This document shows, one piece after another, positions 13,563 to 24,352 of a stretch of DNA of 64,000 nt (the first letter of the stretch is position 1; each line of letters begins with the position of its first letter). A model generated the notes under the pieces. The model was not told the DNA's origin. It saw nothing but the letters and a program-made list of their open reading frames with translations, and did no database searches. The DNA lies in the NCBI RefSeq assembly GCF_003590095.1, contig NC_039494.1, positions 1,612,001-1,676,000 of the forward strand, read 5' to 3'. This DNA comes from Trichoplusia ni (Eukaryota; Arthropoda; Insecta; Lepidoptera; Noctuidae). Position numbers and translations under genes: made by a program.

Positions 13563-16375
13563 CGCAGTAATAATAAGAGTATTTAAGGTACTGCAAATAT
13601 TTCTTATTTATAAGCTATTAATAAGAAATAACAAGATGATAATGAGATATTCCATTTACTGTCAGTTGCAGTTTGTAAGTCACTCAATTATGATTAAAAT
13701 TAAATTAAAATTTTTGTCACTGCAGTTGTCGGTTCCTAAGACATGAGCTATAAGGCCTTGCAAAGGTAGTAGAACCTACAACCAAACGACCTTTTTCCCT
13801 GATTAAACTCAAGAGCATTCCTGCTGCTCTTGCAGATGTACTGCTGGAGTGTGGGATACAGCTGTCAGCAGGTATAAATTTGATACCTGATTAACTGTTT
13901 TGAAGGCCAAGGGTAAAACTTTTAATATGGTAAAGTTAACTTATTTCAGGTATTGGTTAAGGCTACAAGGATCTTTAAATCTTAGAAGTTAGCCATAATT
14001 TATGATCTTAAAAGTAAAAAGTACATTATGGTTCCTTTCCTTTTTTACTGAGAGTAAGGTTGGTTATCACAATTCTCATCTTATTAATTGTCAGGGTGTG
14101 ACATGGGCTATGTTATTTAGTTTAATGTATGAGAGGGCGGCTAGTACCCATTGAGCAGCTATCCAAGCTAGGAGTTAGAAGATTTTTGTGTCTTGGTTCA
14201 AATAAATAACTAAATAATTCTGTGTCTTCAGATACAGGTGTATTGTATGTTTCATTAACATAATATATGTATGTTTGTGTCCATTGTCAACAGAGTTATT
14301 CCTGTGCCATATAATTATGTTCTAGCCTATTTTGTCATCATGTTGCTTGTAACCAGTTGTTGCAAGTTCTATTTAATAACCATCTATACTTTCTTAACCG
14401 ATAAGCAATATGTTTATAATATTGTGTTTTGAGGCAGCTAGCAGATGAGTTAGCTGGTTCAATACAAAATATGGGTTCTGGCTTTCTGTAATACAGGCAA
14501 ATCTCAATCTGAGTAAGCCTCTCAGAAATCCTTTGTTATCCATACCTAATTCCTCTCCCATCTTTAGAGTCAATGCTGATTTGTGGAAATTTAGGGTTTT
14601 GAAGCTAGCTCCATTCTCTAAACTTTCTATTAATGTTTCCTAATTAATAAGGGTGAAGATCAAAATAGGATCCCGGTTACTGCTTTGTTGACACAGATGG
14701 TAACATGATGGTTAATGAGCTATCTAACGTTGGCTTCTAACTGCTTCCCTTAAGAGATGCTTTTTGTCAGGGCACCTAGTCTGCTCAGTGTGTGTTGTCG
14801 GTTAAAAATCCCAAAATTGGGTGAATAAGAACTTAGTGACTTTTTGCTTTGTCATTATTAATATTCTGAAACATTTAGTAAGGTAAACAAATGTTGGGAA
14901 TGCTTAAAAAACATATTAATGTCCACTAAGTATTGATGCATATACATTTAGTGTTTAGTAGCATTAATGTTATTGGGTGCCTCACTTCTTAGAGATGTGT
15001 GTGTCACATTGTTTTTATTGCTATAGATAAACTTGTGGGGCCCAAAATCTATTGATAACGAAACAAGTATGGTTTTTTCGTTGACTTACATGTGGAACTG
15101 AGCACTATTTATCTTACTTATGTATTTGCAGCCATGTTACTCTGGCTGTATAATCTTGCAATGTGTTTTAATCCAGTTAATATTATGTTCTAATTGATGT
15201 ATTAAATGCAAGTCATCATTCTAAACAAGGCACCACACTACAATTGTTTTCGCCATTACAATGTGTCACCATTCTATTAGAAAAGCTTTAGAAACTAGTT
15301 CTAGTATACATTTTCTATAATGTTCTTATAGTTTCGGATTATGTAATGGGGCCCCATCTTAGGTCAGTTGACAGCATCAAGATTGCTATTGTTATGCAAC
15401 AAGGCTAAGTACTTAACTTGTTCTATTATTTTTTGTGTGTGTTTGAACATAACCTCTTGGGCAGGTTCACAGAAGGTTCCCAACAATCTTGCCAATTTGC
15501 TGATTGGGCAATGTTTAATATCATTGATATTTAGTATCTCTATAGGAGTTGCATTCTTGCTGTATTTCTGATGTTAACTAGTCTCTATTCATAGTAAACC
15601 TAAAGTATTTATTGCACTAATATACTTTAATCATAGTTAACAATGAGGGAAAATCATTTAGATAAATGTGAGTGTAGCCCCTCTGTCAGCCAGACATTTA
15701 TACTGATTCTAACCAATGGGTGGTCATTCAGACAACAGTTTGTTAAATTTCTAGTCTGTAAGGACTGTGGGTGCTGTACATGGACTACATGGAATTGCAG
15801 TAAATTTATATGACATTTTCAAACTCAAAGCGGATTAATTTTCCTGAGTTTAGGTGTTATTGAACCTAAGGAATCAGTTTTATCTTAAGACTGTGCAAGA
15901 CATGTGATATTGATGGTCCAAGGTTTCCATATCCACAATTTGAAAACTATAATATTTTTCTATATATATTTTTGGTTTTCAGTTAAGAACAAATCTGATC
16001 TGTCCGTTGAGTTTGGTGGTCTTAAGAATATTAAATCTTTAGACATATATGTATATAGATAGAAATTTTTATTGTGAGTGCATATTTGTACAGCCCCTAA
16101 CTCATGAGTTATTGATGGTCTGACACATATTGTTTATTTCATTTATACATATGTATATTGTTTATGTAAACAACGTTATGTTCAAGTATTTTAAGGTACA
16201 TTAGTGGTGGTATGTTCACAACATGAAAGACAGTTAGATATATTACATATACCTGGTTGACAATTGCCTGCTGGATGCATGGCATGGTGTACCCTCTCGG
16301 GGCCACCCTTCCTGTGTCCTGTTCAGTGAGGGTGTCACAGTTGTATCATACCACTCTTGGGTCCACCTTGCTGTG

Positions 16376-16843
16376 CTAGCACTTTGGTTTGATGCCGGAC
16401 CACTTATGTTTTCCACAGTCCTTGCTTAGGTTTAGAGGTGGTATTCGGTTATAACTTTTGTTATACATTCTTGATAGGTGCATTGGTCTTGTTTCTATCT
16501 TGAGCCTCGAATCCACCTCGAAGAGTGTCACCATTGGTTCTTGTTGTGGACTGTGAGAACCAGTGAACATAGTATGTTCTTCATCAAAACTGTCGTATCT
16601 CGTACGAAGTTTTGATCTTCGAGCTGTCTCGCGTACAAGCTCGGTTATACTTAATGCATGTTGTTCTATCAAAGTTGCGGGCTCGCGTCCCGAACTTTGT
16701 AGTAATGCATGTTCTTTGTGTAACATCAAAGTTGCGGGCTCGCGTCCCGAACTTTGTAGTAATGCATGTTGTTTGTGTACCATCAAAGTTGCGGGCTCGC
16801 GTCCCGAACTTTGTAGTAATGCATGTTGTTTGTGTACTGTCAA
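16376..16843 (-). CDS. 155-aa element-borne ORF with 19-aa repeats, unknown
   Basis: This is the longest frame inside the mobile element. Its N-terminal 60 residues are three copies of a 19-residue unit (core HALLQSSGREPATL) made by the 57-bp minisatellite. About 95 non-repetitive residues follow, with fairly protein-like composition, ending in a Lys/Cys-rich stretch (LSKDCGKHKWSGIKPKC). I recognise no domain. In element copy 2 the equivalent frame is cut by an in-frame TAA (AAA to TAA, near 33960-33963), which removes the repeat half and leaves only 64 residues after the next Met. Because 57 is a multiple of three, all six frames stay open through the repeat, which inflates ORF length. It could be a fragment of a captured host exon or chance. 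Confidence 0.25.
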   Translation of the reverse strand: MTVHKQHALLQSSGREPATLMVHKQHALLQSSGREPATLMLHKEHALLQSSGREPATLIEQHALSITELVRETARRSKLRTRYDSFDEEHTMFTGSHSPQQEPMVTLFEVDSRLKIETRPMHLSRMYNKSYNRIPPLNLSKDCGKHKWSGIKPKC

Positions 16844-17431
16844 AATTGCGGGCTCGCGTTCCGAACTTTGCAGTAGGGTTTATCAGAGCTACGACGTCTC
16901 GCGAAGAGCCCGATCTTCGAGCTAGAGTCTCTCGTACCCGCTCGGTTCATGCATGTCTTTAGTACTTCGCATCATCTCACATCATATTTGTGTCCTTGTT
17001 CACTGAACCTAAAATCAGAGAAAACCTCACCTGTTGGCCCCCCTCTTTGAGGTTATGGGTCAGTGTTCCATCGTTTATATTCCGTAATTTGGGGGCGCCC
17101 ACAATTTAACATCGAGCGTGGAGCATCGCGTACTAGCTCGGTTATACGTAATGCATGTTGTTTTGTGTACTATCAAAGTTGCGGGCTCGCGTCCCGAACT
17201 TTGCAGTAGGGTTTATCAGAGCTACGACGTCTCGCGAAGAGCCCGATCTTCGAGCTAAAGTCTCTCGGACCCGCTCGGTTCATGCATGTTTTTAGTATTT
17301 CGCATCATCTCACATCATATTTGCGTCCTTGTTCGCTGAACCTAAAATCAGAGAAAACCTCACCTGTTGGCCCCCCTCTTTGAGGTTATGGGTCAGTGTT
17401 CCATCGTTTATATTCCGTAATTTGGGGTTCC
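16620..17431 (+). repeat. Internal direct duplication (copy 1)
   Basis: A stretch running from 'ctcggttatac' through the 57-bp unit, 'tcagagctacgacgtctcgc' and 'ggttatgggtcagtgttcc' occurs twice, offset by 497 bp (first occurrence ends near 17096, second near 17431). The second has one 57-bp unit and the first has four. Copy 2 shows the same duplication at 33970-34721. Confidence 0.75.
16656..16876 (+). repeat. 57-bp minisatellite, four units (copy 1)
   Basis: Units start at 16656 (a shortened 51-bp one), 16707, 16764 and 16821. The core is 'aaagttgcgggctcgcgtcc'. An isolated fifth unit lies at about 17152-17207 in the downstream duplicated block. Copy 2 has three units here. Confidence 0.85.
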
Positions 17432-17807
17432 ATCCCACGGCGATGAACCTAGGGCAAGGGCTGCGTACACGCATCCTGCATTAACTCCGCAGCGCCTTTA
17501 TAGTCTCGAAGATCACTTTTAAACATCTTGGCCAGTATTTTCAAGGCTTTTGTATCACTTGGCAATACTTTTTCGACTTGAAATATGCCAAAAACTATTT
17601 AAATAACGTAATTAAAGTGTAATTAACAAAATCACCACGATGCCGTTAAGTCGCGAAAAAGGAAAGTGACGTTTAGTTGTGAGTTGCCATAGACTAAAAA
17701 ACTTTTTTTTTTTTTATTCTCTGAAAAAATTCGCGATGCCACACAGTAGCGAATGGGAATACTACTCTGTTAATCAATTATATTTCAGATCAACATGAAA
17801 TAAAATT

Positions 17808-20465
17808 AATATACTTTATTGTATTGTCGAGTGAGTCGAGTCCTGCAAAGTTATTGTTATGAATGCGAAAGTCGTGTGATGTTGAGATTAAGGTTCCTGA
17901 TTGTTATGCAAGCGTAAAAGGAATGTTACTCAATTCTAAGCTGAATCATTACCAACATAACATGTTATTATTGTTTTAATGAATAGCTATGTTCCTCTAT
18001 GATTATTAGACGTCTACGCACGTTCACAATGCGATGTACTTACAATTTCTCAACCTATATATCCATTTGTATCAAATTTTGTAGACTGTTAATTAAATAA
18101 CAATTCTATTATCAAAATTTCTATAGACGTGTGTGGTAACTGGTTATTGCGAGTACATACAAGTGATAGTTGGTACATTTAAACAATTTTTGATACAATT
18201 TTACGTAATTGAAGCGTTCCATGTAAACGAGCGGCGAGTAAAAGCGGGTTGAGTGCGTTGTTTGTTGCGCAATGCCGCGGGCGCGCTGCGCCGCGCCGCC
18301 GCGCCGCCGTCACGCGCCGCCCGCGACGCCCGCCGCGACCGCTCCGGACGTGCCCACCAATGACCACTGACCACCGCTCAACAGCTGATCGTGGCATTCC
18401 TTCTCCGATAACCACCAAACCCACTCTGCCGGACAAGTAGGTCATTGACCTCCAAGAATCGTTTAGTGTGCTAGTGACATCGCCTGTTCCAAAAGCATTG
18501 TAGTTCACCAAGTCGGTCAGTGGAACATTGAGGTAATAGCTCATGTATATTAATAACTATACTACTCAGCTACAAAGACTAAAGAAATATAAAAATGATC
18601 GTGGGACACGGTAGTTGAATTGTCGGCAGTCCTTGAAGAGGTCATGGGATGCAGGTGGCTCAAACTGTTTGTTACGGAAATATATGGAGGTTGTATTATA
18701 ATATGATGAACATATGTAACTGACAGCCGATGTTGCTACTGATAAACCTTTTATTGGAGAGAATTTATTGCTTATTTGTGGCAAGGCTGTCTGATGAATC
18801 GAGATTCTTCTGAGGTTACTGGGCTAAAATGTTAATGCTTGCTTCCGTTAATTATAAATCGCTATGAATCTATATTTCGTACTTTATTTTTTTCTGATGA
18901 AATATTCTGGCGGTTCTCAAAATGAATCATATGAATCAAGCATAGCTAATGAATCTCTAATTCGTTTGCCAATCGTAGCTATAATGACATAATAGAAGGA
19001 TAATTGTTCATTAGAATTGAATAACATGCATAGTAATTCATTATGGGTGATGTAATACTATAAATATCATTATGATTTGTTTTGTTTGTTACTACTTCTA
19101 AGCTGTATTTATCATAAATCTTCCTACTTACTCAGAAAAGTATAAAAAATAGTTAATTCATTTGTAAAGAAATCGTTTAATATTTGCTGTTTTCAAATTA
19201 ACAGCTAATTGACAAAACACACTAGTAAGAACAATTTTAAACACAGTATAAAAATAAATAAATTAGCCAACATCTGATTGTAAACTAACAAGTTACATTG
19301 TGCATTCATAGATTCGTGTGTACATGAGTAATCTTCATCTTCACACTTGACGGGTCCATCCATCTAGGAATAAGCAATTTATCTGTCAATCTACGTATAT
19401 ACATGATGTAAAACAGCCTTGAAGATTACAATAAGACATAGAATACTATGCCCTTGGAGCTACAATGATTTGCAGTCGATGCGCACCGCGCCAGCGCCAC
19501 CCATCGCAGTTTTGAATTCAATGAATGAATCATAGGAATGCCATTGATATATGTAAGAGCTTTTATTTTACTATTCTCTGATATATTAGACTTGGTATTG
19601 TCATTTAGAAACAGCCTATTATCTCTTATTTAATACCTCTAAAATGCATTTTTCCAGCAACAGGAGGTAGCCCAAAAACATATACTTACATACTCTACAA
19701 TATAAAATATTTCGTGTAGAGTCCAAAATACACTTTGTTTCTCGAGATTTGGAAAATATACTTAAAACTCAGTATATGACAAACTACTTTCACCTTATTA
19801 CGTCGTTCCTAACGAACTAGCATGTGAACAATTTACAATCGAAAAGTATAATTAAAGTTACTAGAGGAGACGATAATGAGCTATATTTATTTGTATATGC
19901 TATTAAAAAGCCAAATTTCATGTGACAATGAGGCTGATTAGGCTGTCATCGCTGCGTTTGTTCGTTTGTTCTCAAGTAGATTTCGATTGATGGTTTGCTT
20001 TCACCATTGTTTGTGTAACGCATGCTAACCACACATCGTAAACACGCCTCACATATCGTCACCACCTGTCTCTTATGATTTGCCTATACAATAACACCTA
20101 CCTCATTGAATAACAATAGCATTATTTTGTTTATTTGCATCTAATGATTTGTAATTGCATTCGATTATTCAAAACATGCGTTCATACATTAAATTACATA
20201 ATTAGAATTTTTGAAAAAACCTTGAATATAAAGTATAAAATCAGCCAAAAAGATGATCGTTAAATTGGGGTTAAAGATATTTTATAACCAAGATATACGA
20301 GAGAACACAAGCTTATTCGTTAAGGTTTTAATTTTCGTAGCAATTTAAAGCAGAAGATTTATCGCGCACGTATCAGATGTGCTCAACTTCCCTTTCATGT
20401 GCGCTCATTCACGTTTGGTTGCATGCAATAAAGGCAATGTGAGGCATGTTTAAACAATTTGCACG
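17808..20465. other. Non-coding DNA with a GC-rich island
   Basis: Mostly AT-rich, with no supportable gene. 18265-18350 is an extremely GC- and CpG-rich patch (gccgcgccgcc-type) in AT-rich surroundings. It is open on both strands, but the frames are Arg/Ala/Pro-rich products of the composition. A smaller GC-rich patch at 19465-19500 has an AG acceptor before it on the + strand and a short open frame on the minus strand. These could be promoter or 5' leader sequences. Confidence 0.4.
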
Positions 20466-20572
20466 TCATCCCTTGTCGATGGGATCGTGGTCCGTTAGTC
20501 GAGCGCGGAAGTCGCGGCGCTGCACCATCACGTAGCGTGCGCCGCCGCCTGCCTGCTCGCCCGTGAAGTTTC
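20466..20572 (-). CDS. Candidate terminal coding exon, unknown gene
   Basis: On the minus strand an acceptor (ttggtgtag) is followed by 2 bases, 34 codons and TGA. The peptide ends in ARYVMVQRRDFRARLTDHDP and then IDKG. Almost every third position is G or C, whereas the surrounding DNA is strongly AT-rich, which is the pattern seen in a conserved coding exon. It must be the last exon of a minus-strand gene whose upstream exons lie at higher coordinates, probably separated by long introns. The polypyrimidine tract before the acceptor is weak. I cannot name the protein from 34 residues. Confidence 0.45.
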
Positions 20573-23500
20573 CTACACCAATTGTAACATTAATTATATC
20601 ACATTACGTCTTTTTATTGCATTCTTACTTTTTGTGTGATCACGACACTTGCATTTTGCTAGTGTGTATTACCTTTTAATTCGCCGTAACACGAAACATG
20701 GTACCTATATCCACGCATTGTTGCCTGACTAAGAAACTAATGTCTAAAGATGATAGATTGCTGTTACTAAACCCTTTGCGACATTCCCTCAATTGAATAG
20801 TATTAGTTGGGTGTATTGATAATTGACTGTAAAAACTTTCGCAAACCGACAGCCAACTGGTATTTGTACTCACGTTTTTATTGACTGGCTAGATCGATAT
20901 GAAATGATAACTTTGTGTATTTATTGAGAAATTATCCGTGCCATTTGTGACCTTTCCATTCATAGGCTATAAATTAATATAGTTACTCTAAGTCATTAGA
21001 ACCTGACGACTCAACCTGTCAACTGAATATCAAATCCGTGAATTATGGTGCGAGATACATAATTGTTAAAATGTTCGCAATGATCTGTCTGCGGTTATGA
21101 TCTAATAAACTGTTTAAATTACAACTGAAGACCTTGGTAGGACATTGTTTTGAGGTTAGCTGAAGGGCTTTAGTCTCTAATACCTTGATTGATGGGAGAT
21201 TAAATTATGTTTAACAAAGTAAGTTCTAAATGAAATCTAAATATATAAATCCTTTTGTAAAACATTAAATCTTGAAATAGTACATTTGACCCATATGTTT
21301 AGGTATCAAAATTGTCTACATAACATCCATACACATAAACCGAAGGTAAATGGCTGGCCGTAAATAAAAAAGATTAGCGTATGGCCACGAAACAAAAGGT
21401 CATGGGAACGATTTCCGCGGAGGAGCCGCGATCATCACGCCGAGGATTGAATGACAAAACTTTTAATTGCTAGTGTAGTCATAATACACCTTGGTGTTGC
21501 ATTTCGATACATGGGATTTGTAATAAAGGCAGAGTGCAATGAACACTTGGAGTTGACCTCGGGTGTTTTCACTTGGTCTTTTATGATTGTTAGAGGCGTG
21601 ATGGAGAAATATAGAGTCTTAATAAACAAATGGGCGGTGCTTTTGTCTTAGGATGTGTCATAGGATTATTTTGAAATCTCGGATACACAATCAGACTCAC
21701 AAAACATTGAATTATATGATATTCTGATGACCTATAAAAACGAAGTATTAACATTTGTTTGAGTAAAGGTCGGTACACAGTTTATTGGAAATCATATAAT
21801 TGTTAAAAAAGCTCAAACCTAAAGTGTATGTTTTTGTAATAAAAACCTTTATGTTGTTGTCCTGAAGACCAGTCGTTTGCAATAAACGCTAACTACTTTC
21901 TAAGATCGGCACATACGTTCCCCACCCGCGTATTTTTAGAAAACTGTCAATACCTGTTATTGATTTACACTCCACCCATACGTACGTATCTGCCTTCGAA
22001 ACATAAGGAAAAAAGTATTAAATACTATTTTGAACAGTATCTTAGATAATACACGGTTTATTGCAATAAAAAGTACAATCGCTAACAAAATCGTCGGCAA
22101 CGACCTTTTGTGATCCACTTCGGGTGCTTTAAAACACACTTGGAATTCTTTAAAAGAAATTTTGCGAAACAAGATCCTTCTATTATGTAGAACAAACTTG
22201 AGCGAAACCGACAAAGGAAAATGTATGTTACATAAGAAACGCGGACACATCTCGATACAGTATGTTATGTCGAAAGCCTAAACAATTTCTATGTCATTAT
22301 AGCGCCATGGAGAATTAATATTATATATTTATGATAGCTAAGCTTACAAACTATTTTCTGATCCATCGTCTTAGTCAAGACATCAATCGATCACATAACT
22401 TCTTCGCTCGAAACGTGATTTATTTCATCAACCTCTTTTAAATCATTTCACAAAATTAATGTAAGTTCTAAGCGGTTCGTTTGATAAAATATGAAGGTTT
22501 TATTACTGGGATATCAATCAGTTCACAAATCGCTTGACGCCTACGTGGTATTTATCAAAAAGATAAAAATTTTAGAATCCATAAATGGTGTGACATAATG
22601 TCTTACTGTCACCTAGTTTAACTTTTAAAAGTCGTTTATTATATCTTTAACCTATATTTAACATATGTATTTGCATATATTAAGAAATAAATGTTTATTT
22701 CTAAACACAAATAAATTTAAACATAGAATATTGTAAGTACAGTGCAGGTATAAATGTAAGTGCAACTCGTGTCGGAATACGAAAAGTAATATAATCAGTA
22801 AGGTCAAATGTCTGATGCGGTCTTCTGCTAAAATATTATACAACTGTTAGCGGACGCATGGGAACTTTTCTTTCGAAACTGCTACTAGTATCTAAATGCC
22901 AACAGCAGAACATGTACGAAACTAGTAAGTATATGTATTAGGTATAATAATTGTAAATTATGCGTGAAGATGATCTGGCCAGTGAAGTAAATCTGTTAAC
23001 TGCAATAGTTGACATTTACATACGCCAATTTCGAAGAACTGTTGCACTCTTATACGGTTAATTTACTAGTTGCTTGAGTTCTTTTTTACATTTATCATCG
23101 TAAATTAAAGACAAATAAAAAACTTATGAATGACAGAGGAAACGTCGCGGAATGCGGCGGAGGAGGCGTAATGGAGGTGCGCTTAGTGAGGTCGATTAGC
23201 GGTTTTTATACTTTGATGTTTATATCATGAACCTATTATTAACATTTTCCTTTTTTAATTTTAGTTTAATCTAGTTTTTTTTGTAAACTTACTTCCATGA
23301 TTTGAAGATTGCCTTTTCTATTTGTGTGTTGTTGTGTTGCAGGTTGTGTTCAGTTCACATACGCGACAACACAAATTTGCTACGGTAAAAAGTCACTCTT
23401 GACACCATAAATTACCTAATGCTTGAGGTCTTAGTCTTTAGGTCTTCTTGAGTCTTTAGGTCAGCGAAGGTAAAAAAAACATGATTATCTTGATCCTAAT

Positions 23501-24205
23501 TCGTGTTTTACAGTTTGGTATAATTACAATGAACAATATTTTGCCCGTTAGCAAAATTATTGTTGACATGATTGACACAATTTATTTTTCCGCTACCGCT
23601 CATGACGAACAGCTGTCTTATCCGCTCAGTACCCACGCAGGGTCTACTCATCCCGGCGCGTGCGTGTTTCTCCGACCTTCATCCTGCATTCCGCCGTGTC
23701 TCATACAGTCATTCAGGATACGCACTATTGGCCAAGTCGTTAGCGGACAACGAACTCTTAGATCAACTCACTTCTTAGACAATCGACTGTTTTCCTACAT
23801 GTCTGTGAATGTTTTTTTCAGTAGTACCTTTCGTCATCCTACTATGTCATTCAATATACTTGTACTATGTTTGTTAGTATCCACTAATACCACATTATTA
23901 GCAGAAACACTCGCAATTCGTTATCTCAACATAATTATAAATGCAAGAGTATGTACGGCAAGTTGTTCTACTTTCATTTCCACGTTTGTTTGTAATGAAT
24001 AATTAATTTCCATAAGATGTTGGTACTTATATCTTTAGAGAGACGCAATAAATATTATGTACCTAACACAATAAAAGAAACCTACGACATACTCAGATGT
24101 TAAATATAAATTGTTTCATATCCTGTTAATATGAGTTTCGTACGTAACAAGTGAGTCACTGTCAATCAGCTTCGAAGACCCTACAGACTCGGTTTAGTAC
24201 TGCTA
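20573..24205. other. Non-coding AT-rich DNA
   Basis: No exon or repeat here that I can support. The 173-aa open frame at 23481-24002 has no recognisable domain or signal and is treated as chance. Confidence 0.5.
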
Positions 24206-24207
24206 TA

Positions 24208-24245
24208 AGTATATAAACAATAGTGTCCCGTGTTTAGTGTTGACA
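24208..24245 (+). promoter_or_regulatory. Candidate TATA core promoter
   Basis: TATATAAA at 24210-24217 is followed by a TTAGT-type initiator around 24234-24238 and then a GC-richer leader ending in a strong donor. TATA-to-initiator spacing (about 24 bp) is slightly short, so the true start may be a few bases further on. Confidence 0.4.
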
Positions 24246-24352
24246 CTAAGTATAATAGGACAGACGTTCACGATCCACATTATTCTACAAACAGTGCCTC
24301 TCGGAGCTACGCCACAACATATTACGAAAACTAGCGCGACTAGACCTGCCGG
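24236..24352 (+). other. Candidate non-coding first exon
   Basis: About 115 bp lie between the TATA/initiator and a near-consensus donor (cgg|GTGAGT at 24353). The segment contains no ATG, as expected for a 5' untranslated exon. The next + strand coding start downstream is the CPAP1-like gene, whose ATG lies directly after an AG acceptor at 36820. This exon could be its leader, with a 12.5-kb first intron. That link is inference. Confidence 0.35.

Larger units (their letters stand above)
12125..17807 (+). mobile_element. 5.7-kb composite inverted-end element, copy 1
   Basis: This 5683-bp block recurs almost unchanged at 29311-35099 in the same orientation, while the flanking DNA of the two copies is unrelated, so the block moved as a unit. 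Its ends are inverted: about 142 bp at 12165-12306 matches the reverse complement of 17665-17807, through a shared poly-A tract and the 'cgaattttttcagagaata' segment. The left tip (TTGAGGATTGG) and right tip (reverse complement AATTTTATTTCATG) are not the same, because the left end carries 40 extra bases belonging to a fused small MITE. No transposase, reverse transcriptase, RepHel or integrase frame is visible, so it looks non-autonomous. No clear target-site duplication was found; both copies have TT at both edges. Superfamily unassigned. Confidence 0.85.

Noticed and set aside
15368..15571. 67-aa frame identical in both mobile elements (also 32722-32925)
   Set aside because: Identity is expected because the whole elements are nearly identical; the frame is short, with no recognisable domain.
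16656..16876. CRISPR-like regular array
   Set aside because: Units are contiguous tandem repeats with no unique spacers, in a eukaryotic genome.
23481..24002. 173-aa + strand frame
   Set aside because: Composition looks like translated non-coding DNA, with no domain and no splice or promoter support; not called as a gene.
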